Source: Rubrobacteraceae bacterium (lineage in GTDB: Bacteria > Actinomycetota > Rubrobacteria > Rubrobacterales > Rubrobacteraceae). Taken from it: DNA of 6,539 bases. Numbering within the stretch: the first letter of the stretch is position 1; the number at the start of each line of letters is the position of its first letter. The notes under the pieces are model-generated. The model did no database searches. It was not told the origin of the DNA and worked only from the letters and a program-made list of their open reading frames with translations. This document shows, one piece after another, positions 1 to 5,638 of the stretch. Both the position numbers and the translations under genes were made by a program. The stretch is taken from NCBI GenBank assembly GCA_021156345.1, contig JAJNDJ010000060.1:1-6539 (forward strand), written 5' to 3'.

Positions 1-1
1 C

Positions 2-484
2 GGAGACGTCTTCGGCTCGCGGCGCTGCGACTGCGGGGAGCAGCTCGAAGACAGCATGAGGCTCCTGCGCGAGCAGGGGCGCGGCGTTCTCCTCTACCTA
101 AGGCAGGAGGGACGCGGCATCGGGCTCGCGAACAAGATCTCTGCCTACGCGCTCCAGGAGGAGGGACTCGACACCGTCCAGGCGAACCTGGCTCTTGGCC
201 TGCCCGAGGACGCGCGCGACTATCGGGTGGCTGCCGAGATGCTCCTGGACCTCGGCGTGCACAGCGCGGCCTTGCTGACTAACAACCCGGCCAAGATCGA
301 AGGTCTCAGAAGCCACGGCATCCAGGTCGTTGAGCGCCTGCCGGTCCAGGTCGAACCTAACCCCTTTAACCTCAGGTACCTGCGGACGAAGAAAGAGAAG
401 ATGGGACACCTCTTCCCGGCTTCGATCTTGCACGGAGGGTTGTCTGACGAACGGCCCAACGGCCCGGCGAACGGGGCCTCGTGA
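2..484 (+). CDS. ribA: GTP cyclohydrolase II, 3' part (partial, 5' end outside window)
   Basis: The enzyme opens the imidazole ring of GTP with loss of formate and pyrophosphate. The product is 2,5-diamino-6-ribosylamino-4(3H)-pyrimidinone 5'-phosphate, the entry compound of riboflavin-type pathways, made in the cytosol. The reading frame is open from base 2, so 160 C-terminal residues are visible. They include [15 protein letters not shown], whose two cysteines (codons 26-28 and 32-34) are two of the three zinc ligands; the third lies upstream of the window. Next come [13 protein letters not shown] with the conserved Tyr, the EDARDY catalytic segment, [12 protein letters not shown] and the C-terminal TKKEKMGHL. 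After MGHL there is a tail of about 22 residues rich in Gly, Pro and Asn that E. coli RibA lacks. The stop overlaps the next start as GTGA, which implies translational coupling. Whether a RibB (DHBP synthase) domain is fused upstream cannot be seen. The family call is very secure; a role in flavin supply rather than a special pathway is not established. Confidence 0.95.
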   Translation, partial: GDVFGSRRCDCGEQLEDSMRLLREQGRGVLLYLRQEGRGIGLANKISAYALQEEGLDTVQANLALGLPEDARDYRVAAEMLLDLGVHSAALLTNNPAKIEGLRSHGIQVVERLPVQVEPNPFNLRYLRTKKEKMGHLFPASILHGGLSDERPNGPANGAS

Positions 485-1128
485 TAGGAGAGCATCCTCC
501 GGCGGGTGGAGAGATCCCTACCCGGCCCTCCGTCACCGTGAGCTACGCGCAGACGCTCGACGGGCGCGTGGCGACCACGACGGGGGAATCAAAGTGGATC
601 AGCTGCCCTGACTCCCTGCGCTTCGCCACGGTTCGCCACGTCCCTGGCACGAACCCCTTGCGCGTGATCGTGGACAGCACCCTGCGCACACCCCCCGACG
701 CCGCCGTGCTCGCTGATGGAGCGGCCCAGGGAACGGTGTTCGCCGTTACGGACCGCGCGCCGGAAGAACGCCGCGAGAGAGTCATCTCTCTGGGCGCCAC
801 CGTCCTCGAGTTGCCTTCTGACCTCGACGGTCGTGTCGACCTCGCTGCCATGCTGGGGGAGCTGGTACCTTCAGGCATCGCCTCGGTGATGGTCGAGGGA
901 GGGGCCACCCTGATCACCGGCTTTTTCAGGGCCGGGCTGGTCGACCGGCTCGCCGTGTGCGTCGCGCCCAAGATTCTGGGCGAAGGAATAGAAGCCATCG
1001 GCGACCTAGGCATACGCGACCTGTCCCAGTCTCTCATCCTCGTCGACGCAGCGGTGGAACCTTACGGGGTGGATCTTATCCTCAGCGGACGCATCGAATA
1101 CCCTGATGGCGTACCGGATCGGGGATGA
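481..1128 (+). CDS. Stand-alone RibD C-terminal domain reductase (DHFR-like fold), apparently internally deleted
   Basis: The family reduces the ribosyl group of the GTP cyclohydrolase II product to ribityl using NADPH, with a dihydrofolate-reductase-like fold. The protein has 215 residues and no N-terminal deaminase domain. Visible marks are [13 protein letters not shown] (residues 19-31, with the D27-G28 motif), [14 protein letters not shown] (58-71), and [19 protein letters not shown] (137-155) followed by APKILG (162-167). Family members normally carry about 24 more residues between SLRFA and TVRHV, holding the VG-x-GT-x-x-x-DDP-x-L segment that helps bind cofactor and substrate. Here SLRFA (45-49) runs straight into TVRHVPG (50-56), so the protein may be inactive or the sequence may have lost bases. 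Stand-alone reductases of this kind are known in archaea and fungi, where reduction precedes deamination, which suits a partner of the upstream ring-opening enzyme. The GTG start overlaps the upstream stop by 4 bases. Confidence 0.88.
   Translation: MIGEHPPAGGEIPTRPSVTVSYAQTLDGRVATTTGESKWISCPDSLRFATVRHVPGTNPLRVIVDSTLRTPPDAAVLADGAAQGTVFAVTDRAPEERRERVISLGATVLELPSDLDGRVDLAAMLGELVPSGIASVMVEGGATLITGFFRAGLVDRLAVCVAPKILGEGIEAIGDLGIRDLSQSLILVDAAVEPYGVDLILSGRIEYPDGVPDRG
622..640 (+). repeat. 9-base direct repeat at the apparent deletion junction in the reductase gene
   Basis: TTCGCCACG occurs at 622-630 and again at 632-640, separated by a single G. It lies at the point where the encoded protein jumps from SLRFA to TVRHV, where a segment of about 24 residues is expected in relatives. 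A short direct repeat at such a junction is what replication slippage, or a collapse during assembly, would leave. The repeat is seen directly; the mechanism is inferred. Confidence 0.6.
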
Positions 1129-2158
1129 ACTGAAGGCCAGGGCCCTCTGGTTTACCGCCCCACGCACGCCTACGCTCCGCGCGGAGACGGTAGCATCTCC
1201 TGGACCCGGAGAGGTACGCGTAAAGACGATAGCCTCGGCCGTGAGCGCGGGCACGGAGATGCTGGTCTACCGTGGCGAGGTCCCGCGGGATCTCCGGCTG
1301 GACTTGCCCACACTCGCAGGGAGCTACGAATTCCCGATCAAATACGGTTACGCCGCAGCAGGGCGTGTCCTCGACACGGGTCCTGGCGTCGAACGCCTCT
1401 CTGAGGGAGATCCCGTCTTCGTCCACCATCCGCACCAGGATATCTTCGTCGTTCCCGCACAGATGCCCGTGCGACTCCCCGAGGACCTAGACCCCGTGCT
1501 CGGCGTATTCAGCGCCAACCTCGAGACCGCCCTGAACATCGTACACGACACGCCCGTGCGACTCGGCGAGACGGCCGTGGTCTTCGGCCAGGGCGTCGTC
1601 GGTATCCTCGTGGCCCTCCTCCTGAAACTCGCTGGCGCGGGGCCCGTACTCGTGGTCGACCCTCTCAAGGAGCGCCGCAGGCTGGCGCTCGCCTCGGGTG
1701 CGGATGGCGCATTCGAGCCAATGAGTTCGAAAGAACTTGTCACAGAGATCACGGGCGGGCGTGGGGTTGACGTGGCGGTCGAGACCAGCGGGTCTGGGGC
1801 TGCTTTGCAGAGCGCGATAGACGTCGTGGCGACAGAGGGAACGGTGGTCGTGGCTTCGTGGTACGGCACCAAACCCGTCACGCTCGCGCTCGGGGGACAT
1901 TTCCACAGGGGGAGGGTGAGACTCAGATCCTCGCAGGTCGGTCGTATGAACCCGGAGCTTGCGCCGCGCTGGGACCGGGCCCGGCGTATGGACACGGTTC
2001 TCGGCCTGCTTGGCCGGCTGAAGTTGAGGGAGCTCATCTCTCACCGTATTCCGTTCGAAGAAGCCCCTGAGGCTTACATGCTCCTCGACGAGCGACCCGG
2101 AGAGGCGCTGCAGGTAATCTTTACCTACGAGGGACTCCGAGGAGGCCAGGATGTATGA
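1106..2158 (+). CDS. Medium-chain dehydrogenase/reductase (alcohol dehydrogenase-like) lacking canonical zinc ligands
   Basis: This 350-residue protein has the two-domain layout of the medium-chain dehydrogenase superfamily: a GroES-like N-terminal part (about 11-135) and a Rossmann part (about 150-300). The nucleotide-binding turn is VVFGQGVVG (158-166), with D185 ending the next strand, where an NAD-preferring acidic residue would sit. The zinc-site positions are changed. The usual G-x-C-x-S-D is VSAGTE (46-51), the usual GHE is GYA (81-83), and the four-cysteine structural zinc lobe is absent. Short motifs SAGTEMLVYRGE and PIKYGYAAAG, together with HHPHQ (107-111), recall the BchC-like branch that oxidises a hydroxyethyl side chain. 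A role oxidising a hydroxyl on the pathway intermediate is inferred. The ATG at 1106 overlaps the upstream gene by 23 bases and has no clear ribosome site. A CTG at 1130, preceded by GGGGAT, is a possible alternative because the conserved part begins near residue 10. Confidence 0.88.
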   Translation: MAYRIGDELKARALWFTAPRTPTLRAETVASPGPGEVRVKTIASAVSAGTEMLVYRGEVPRDLRLDLPTLAGSYEFPIKYGYAAAGRVLDTGPGVERLSEGDPVFVHHPHQDIFVVPAQMPVRLPEDLDPVLGVFSANLETALNIVHDTPVRLGETAVVFGQGVVGILVALLLKLAGAGPVLVVDPLKERRRLALASGADGAFEPMSSKELVTEITGGRGVDVAVETSGSGAALQSAIDVVATEGTVVVASWYGTKPVTLALGGHFHRGRVRLRSSQVGRMNPELAPRWDRARRMDTVLGLLGRLKLRELISHRIPFEEAPEAYMLLDERPGEALQVIFTYEGLRGGQDV

Positions 2159-2528
2159 GATCTACGTCGCCGCGAGATTCGAGGCGGCGCACAGACTCGT
2201 CGGGGACTTCGGGCCTGCGACCAGGACGCACGGACACACCTACAGGATGGAGGTGATCGTGCGCGGCGAGTATCTGGGGGACGATGGCACTCTCTACGAC
2301 ATCGGCGAACTGGGGCGGGCTGTAGAGCGGCTGGCCGACTCCATGCACTACAGGGACCTGAACCAGGTCCCTGGCCTGGTGGAAGTCAACACGACGGCCG
2401 AGGCGGTGGCCGCCTACTGCTGGGAAAAGCTGGCACAACCCCTCCGCGGCCGGGGGCTCGACTCACTTACGGTGCGCATCTGGGAGTCCCCCGACGCCTA
2501 TGCAGCCCGCGAAGATGCGCTGGCCTGA
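2151..2528 (+). CDS. 6-pyruvoyl-tetrahydropterin synthase / QueD-like protein, divergent active site
   Basis: The 125-residue protein is a single T-fold domain of normal length for PTPS/QueD. These enzymes convert dihydroneopterin triphosphate to 6-pyruvoyl- or 6-carboxy-tetrahydropterin. The zinc ligands are intact: H14 in FEAAHRL and H27 and H29 in THGHTY. E112 in RIWESPD fits the pterin-anchoring glutamate. DLNQVPGL (69-76) and NTTAEAVA (80-87) are also typical. The nucleophilic cysteine, normally four residues before HGH, is A23. The catalytic Asp-His of LDHxYLN is replaced by H66-Y67 in MHYRDLN. The fold and pterin-like substrate are therefore well supported but the standard reaction is not. 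No QueE, QueC or folE is visible, so queuosine synthesis is unlikely to be the job. GGAGG at 2141-2145 lies five bases before the ATG, which overlaps the dehydrogenase stop by 8 bases. Confidence 0.9.
   Translation: MYEIYVAARFEAAHRLVGDFGPATRTHGHTYRMEVIVRGEYLGDDGTLYDIGELGRAVERLADSMHYRDLNQVPGLVEVNTTAEAVAAYCWEKLAQPLRGRGLDSLTVRIWESPDAYAAREDALA
2351..2373 (+). repeat. Perfect inverted repeat, 10-base arms, 3-base loop, inside the PTPS-like gene
   Basis: CAGGGACCTG (2351-2360) is followed by AAC and then CAGGTCCCTG (2364-2373), an exact inverse complement that would form a strong GC-rich RNA hairpin. It covers codons for the conserved YRDLNQVPGL segment. There is no T-run after it, so it is not an intrinsic terminator. 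It may be a chance product of conserved codons. Confidence 0.6.
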
Positions 2529-2535
2529 GGGAGGT
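2529..2535 (+). promoter_or_regulatory. Ribosome binding site that points to a CTG start for the glycosyltransferase
   Basis: GGGAGGT directly after the upstream stop is a near-perfect Shine-Dalgarno sequence. It lies five bases before CTG at 2540, while the first GTG (2561) is 25 bases away and has no site of its own. Confidence 0.7.
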
Positions 2536-2539
2536 CCTT

Positions 2540-3607
2540 CTGCGCGTCGCCTTCATCACGGTGGGGGACACGGGCCGCAAGACCGGCGGCTACCTGTACA
2601 ACGGGCGTGTGATCTCTGGCTTGCGCCAGAGGGGGTTCGAGGTCGAGGAGTTCGTGGCCGGGGGAGCATCGCCTGAGGAGCAACGAGCAACCCTAAGATT
2701 AGAATCCACATTCGACCCTTCCAGGTTCGATATCATAGTAGTCGACGCCCTCGCCCGCATCGCCGTGTCCCAGCACCTGGATCTCTGGCTGGCCTCCCGA
2801 CCTGTAGTGGCGCTTGTCCACGAACTGCCGAGTGTCGCAGGCGGCGGGTCTGGGCATGGGACCGTGGCCAGCGAGCGGAACTACGAGGAGCCGCTGCTGC
2901 GAGCGGACCGGCTCGTCGCCGTAAGCGACCATGGAAGGAAGGTGCTCTTAGAGCGGGGCGTCTCTCCCGGACGTATCCACGTAGTGCCACCGGGCTTCGA
3001 CGGCGTTCCGGGGGGCTATGGATCTCCCGCTTGGGGAGGCGGTCCCGTGCGTGCCCTCTGCGTCGCGCAGTGGATAGAGCGCAAGGGGATACTGACCCTT
3101 GTCGAAGCGTGGACGTTACGTGAGCGTAAGGGCGCGGTACTAGAGCTGATCGGGGAGACAGACGCCGACCCCGATTACGCAGTCCTGGCCAGGGCCGCCA
3201 TCGAAGCCGCACCTCGGGGCTCCATCGTCGTATCAGGGTGTCTGGACGACGCGTCGCTCGGTGCCTCTTACGCGTCGGCCGACCTTTTCGTTCTGCCCTC
3301 GCGCTACGAGGGATACGGGATCGTCTACGCCGAAGCACTCGCCTGCGGGCTGCCGATAATCGCCTGTGACACCGGTCCAGTGCCCGACCTGACCGGTCGA
3401 GAGGCCGCGGTACTGGTTCAGCCGGACGACATGGAAGCTCTCTCGGCGGCCCTGGATCTCCTGATCGGCGATCCCAGGCTCAGGATGAGGATGTCCGCCG
3501 CCGCAAGACGCCGCGCCTCCCGCTTGCCGCGTTGGGAGGATACTGTCGCCGGCTTCGAGCAGGTTCTTGGGACCGCGGCTGAGAGCAGAAAGTCAGGACC
3601 GATGTAA
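2540..3607 (+). CDS. Glycosyltransferase, GT-B fold, family 4 type; probable CTG start
   Basis: The protein transfers a sugar from an activated donor, probably a nucleotide sugar, to an acceptor that cannot be read from sequence. From CTG at 2540 it has 355 residues. The N-terminal Rossmann half opens with RVAFITVGDTGRKTGGYLYN (2-21), a first strand plus the glycine-rich loop usual in GT4 enzymes. VHELPS and LVAVSDHGRKVLLERGV follow, the latter leading into VVPPGFD. The C-terminal donor-binding half has CVAQWIERKG with R181 and K182 for donor phosphates. It also has RYEGYGIVYAEALACGLP, which contains the E-x7-E motif (E257 and E265). Starting at the GTG (2561) would delete the first beta strand and lacks a ribosome site, so CTG is preferred. 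No signal peptide or membrane segment is seen, so it acts in the cytosol. It lies 11 bases after the PTPS-like gene, so glycosylation of a pterin-like product, as in cyanobacterial pterin glycosides, is a reasonable inference. Confidence 0.87.
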   Translation: MRVAFITVGDTGRKTGGYLYNGRVISGLRQRGFEVEEFVAGGASPEEQRATLRLESTFDPSRFDIIVVDALARIAVSQHLDLWLASRPVVALVHELPSVAGGGSGHGTVASERNYEEPLLRADRLVAVSDHGRKVLLERGVSPGRIHVVPPGFDGVPGGYGSPAWGGGPVRALCVAQWIERKGILTLVEAWTLRERKGAVLELIGETDADPDYAVLARAAIEAAPRGSIVVSGCLDDASLGASYASADLFVLPSRYEGYGIVYAEALACGLPIIACDTGPVPDLTGREAAVLVQPDDMEALSAALDLLIGDPRLRMRMSAAARRRASRLPRWEDTVAGFEQVLGTAAESRKSGPM

Positions 3608-3616
3608 AATCCGTAG

Positions 3617-4474
3617 ATGGACCGCAGGGACCTCCGAGAGCAGAACCGGGTGTCATGGAACGCTGTTGTACGTGCCCACGACAGTCATCGCGGGGACCTC
3701 TCGCGGTTCTTCAGTGAGGGCGGCAGCACGCTTTTTCAGGAGGAACTTGATCTTCTCGGCGAACTCGAAGGAAGATCCCTCGTTCACCTCCAGTGCAACT
3801 CAGGGGGCGACTCGATAAGCCTGGCGAGACTCGGCGCGACGGTTTCGGGAGTGGATGCAAGCGACGAAGCCGTCTCCTCAGCCCGGGATCTGGCGGAGAG
3901 AACCGGCATTAGGGCCACGTTCGAGCGCGCCGACGTGTATGACTGGCTGAAGGAAGCGTCACGCGAAGGCAGGCGCTTCGACGCCGCCTTCGCCTCCTAC
4001 GGTGTGGTCTGCTGGCTGCCCGACCTCGGAACCTGGGCCGGGGGTATCGCCGGTATCCTGAACCCCGGCGGGCGCTTGGTGCTGGTGGACTTCCATCCTG
4101 TGGCCGACATTTTCGACAAAGACTGGAACCACGTCCACGACTATCCCTCCGGCGGGGACCCGCTACTCCTGGAAGAGGGCGTCGACGACTACGTGGCCGC
4201 GTCCTGCGGAGGTCTCACCCCCGCCGGTTTCGTCGAGGGGGATCGAGACTTTCAGAACCCCGAGCGCTGCTATCTCTTTCGGTGGGGACTCGGGGAGGTT
4301 GTTACGGCGCTGGCCGAAGCGGGACTCAGGATCACGGCTCTCGAAGAATACCCTTACGCGAACGGGGAACGGAAGTTCATCGGGATGCGCGAGCAACGAG
4401 CAAAACGAATGGTCCCGCCCGAAGACATCCCAACCGTCCCTTTGATGTACGGCATCCGTGCAGAGAAAGTTTAG
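3617..4474 (+). CDS. Class I SAM-dependent methyltransferase
   Basis: The 285-residue protein has a Rossmann-type methyltransferase core. Motif I is LVHLQCNSGGDSISLARLGA (55-74), the second strand ends in GVDAS with D80 for the SAM ribose, and RADVYDWL and FDAAFASYGVVCWLPDL follow. The post-core strand is NPGGRLVLVDFHP. The N-terminal EQNRVSWNAVVRAHDSH (8-24) is the usual lead-in of this soluble small-molecule branch, and the long C-terminal lid ends in PLMYGIRAEKV. The acceptor atom cannot be inferred. The gene begins nine bases after the glycosyltransferase stop, at an ATG with only a weak upstream purine stretch, so it probably depends on read-through from the operon. It is the last gene of the cluster and faces a convergent antiporter gene. 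A final tailoring methylation of the cluster product is inferred from position. Confidence 0.9.
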   Translation: MDRRDLREQNRVSWNAVVRAHDSHRGDLSRFFSEGGSTLFQEELDLLGELEGRSLVHLQCNSGGDSISLARLGATVSGVDASDEAVSSARDLAERTGIRATFERADVYDWLKEASREGRRFDAAFASYGVVCWLPDLGTWAGGIAGILNPGGRLVLVDFHPVADIFDKDWNHVHDYPSGGDPLLLEEGVDDYVAASCGGLTPAGFVEGDRDFQNPERCYLFRWGLGEVVTALAEAGLRITALEEYPYANGERKFIGMREQRAKRMVPPEDIPTVPLMYGIRAEKV

Positions 4475-4512
4475 CAGCCGGGTGCATAGTCGACAGAGTG
4501 TCTGAACCCTCC
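4475..4512. other. Spacer between convergent genes, no clear terminator
   Basis: Only 38 bases separate the methyltransferase stop from the antiporter stop on the other strand. The best structure is a short stem of GACA (4492-4495) and TGTC (4499-4502) with possible outer pairing of GGGT (4480-4483) and ACCC (4506-4509). There is no T-run on either strand, so an intrinsic terminator is not supported. Confidence 0.5.
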
Positions 4513-5547
4513 TTATGGCGAGAAGTAGAACGCGAGGGCGGCGATAACGTAGACGCCGCAGAGCATCGCGCCTTCTAGCCAGTTGGACTTGCCGTCGAGG
4601 GCGACGAAGCCTGTCACGACCACGGCGGCCCCGAGGGCGCCGAGCTCCAGAGGGGTGAAGATCAGGCGCAGGGGGCTTCCGAGCAGGGGCCCGAGGAAGA
4701 CGAGGATGGGGGTGACGAGCAGGGCGACCTGGATAGAGGAGCCCAGGGAGATGCCCATCGAGAAGTCCATGTCGTTCTTGTAGGCGATCTGGACGCCCAC
4801 GACGTGCTCGGCGATGTTGCCCACTATCGGGACGAGGATGACCCCGACGAAGAGCTCGGAGATCCCGTACTCCTCGGTCAGGGGTTCTATGGCCCCGACG
4901 AAAGCCTCCGAGACGTAGGCGACGGCCGCCGTCGCCACGAACAGTAGCACCAGCGAAGCCGTTCTGCCGAACGGGGCTTCTCCCTCGCGGTCCGCACCGC
5001 CCTCGGGACTGCGGAGGATGTAGAACAGGTAAAGGACGTAGAGGACGAACATCACTATGGCTACCTCGATGCTAAGGGTGGTCGGGGTCTGACCAGGGTT
5101 TGTGGCCGCGAATATGGTCGGCAGGGAGAGCGCGGCGGCCACTATGGCCAGCATCGAGGCGTTGATGCCTGCGATCTCGGCCGAGAAGCTCTGGATGCCG
5201 TTCTTCAGGCCCCCGAAGAGGAGGCTCGCCCCGAGCACTAGCAGTACGTTACCGATGATCGAACCGATAATCGAAGCCTTCACAACGGTAGTAAGTCCCG
5301 CGGAGAGGGCGAAAATGGTAATTATGAGCTCCGCTGCGTTGCCGAAGGTGGCGTTGAGAATGCCGCCGATACGCGGGCCTGAGTGATGGCCGAGGCTCTC
5401 GGTAGCCTGACCGAGAACCCACGCCAGGCCGATCAGGGCCAGGGCAGTGGCGGCGAAGATCAGGAGTGTCGGGGCGTGCAAGAACTCTGCCACCACCACA
5501 GCCACCGTGAGTGCTGCTGTTGCGCCGTAGGCTATCTTGCCGAACAA
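4513..5547 (-). CDS. cax: Ca2+/H+ antiporter, CAX family
   Basis: This integral membrane protein exports Ca2+ (or another divalent cation) in exchange for protons. Its 344 residues are mostly hydrophobic helices, about ten or eleven, in two homologous halves. The halves are joined by a hydrophilic acidic linker around residues 179-195, RSPEGGADREGEAP. The two signature alpha repeats are GGILNATFGNAAE (61-73) and VPIVGNIAE (ending at E247). Each has the GN-x-x-E core whose glutamate binds the ion. SIIGSIIGNVLLVLG (92-106) and MGISLGSSIQVALLV are the partner helices. The start is TTG at 5547, supported by AAGGAG (5558-5553) five bases ahead. The upstream ATG at 5582 is out of frame. The gene is convergent with the pterin-like operon and divergent from the phosphoesterase gene, so it is probably its own transcription unit. 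Length and motifs are normal for bacterial CAX. Confidence 0.95.
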   Translation of the reverse strand: MFGKIAYGATAALTVAVVVAEFLHAPTLLIFAATALALIGLAWVLGQATESLGHHSGPRIGGILNATFGNAAELIITIFALSAGLTTVVKASIIGSIIGNVLLVLGASLLFGGLKNGIQSFSAEIAGINASMLAIVAAALSLPTIFAATNPGQTPTTLSIEVAIVMFVLYVLYLFYILRSPEGGADREGEAPFGRTASLVLLFVATAAVAYVSEAFVGAIEPLTEEYGISELFVGVILVPIVGNIAEHVVGVQIAYKNDMDFSMGISLGSSIQVALLVTPILVFLGPLLGSPLRLIFTPLELGALGAAVVVTGFVALDGKSNWLEGAMLCGVYVIAALAFYFSP

Positions 5548-5638
5548 CGCGGCTCCTTCCAGGGTCTCCTCCAGATAAACATGACGACTATCTTATAAGA
5601 TGAGTGGGTCGAGAGTAACGACTTCTGGAGAGTAGCCT
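5548..5638. promoter_or_regulatory. Divergent promoter region between antiporter and PHP phosphoesterase
   Basis: These 91 bases must hold the promoters of both flanking genes unless transcription enters from outside. TATAAG (5594-5599) is a five-of-six match to a -10 box on the plus strand, and the same hexamer reads on the minus strand from 5597 to 5592. Convincing -35 boxes are not visible at the right distance on either strand. Ribosome sites are AAGGAG on the minus strand (5558-5553) and GGAG on the plus strand (5627-5630). Confidence 0.5.
5590..5601. repeat. Perfect 12-base palindrome in the divergent intergenic region
   Basis: ATCTTATAAGAT is identical to its reverse complement and is strikingly AT-rich against its surroundings. 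It overlaps the -10-like hexamers of both strands, so it may be a shared promoter core, an operator, or simply two overlapping -10 boxes. Confidence 0.55.

Noticed and set aside
1348..2037. Long minus-strand open frame (229 codons) opposite the dehydrogenase gene.
   Set aside because: High GC content removes stop codons from the antisense frame. The product is Ser, Arg and Pro rich with no domain, whereas the plus strand encodes a clear dehydrogenase.
3570..3645. Imperfect repeat GGACCGC...GAGAGCAGAA at the end of the glycosyltransferase gene and at the start of the methyltransferase gene.
   Set aside because: The spacing between the two matching blocks differs, both copies lie in coding or start regions, and no further similarity extends outward. 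It is too weak to call a duplication.
2678..4403. A 13-base repeat, GAGCAACGAGCAA, at 2678-2690 and 4391-4403.
   Set aside because: It is itself a near-tandem of a 7-base unit, lies within unrelated coding frames (EEQRA and REQRA) and has no flanking similarity, so chance is the better explanation.
4492..4502. Possible terminator hairpin GACA-GAG-TGTC between the convergent genes.
   Set aside because: The stem is only four base pairs and no T-run follows on either strand.
4583..5386. Plus-strand open frames opposite the antiporter gene (4583-4783 and 5102-5386).
   Set aside because: They are shadows of the minus-strand gene. Their predicted proteins are low-complexity Ala, Arg, Pro and Ser sequences with no recognisable motifs and no ribosome sites.
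5580..5582. ATG on the minus strand as an upstream start for the antiporter.
   Set aside because: It is out of frame with the antiporter. The TTG at 5547 has a well-placed AAGGAG and gives a normal-length protein.
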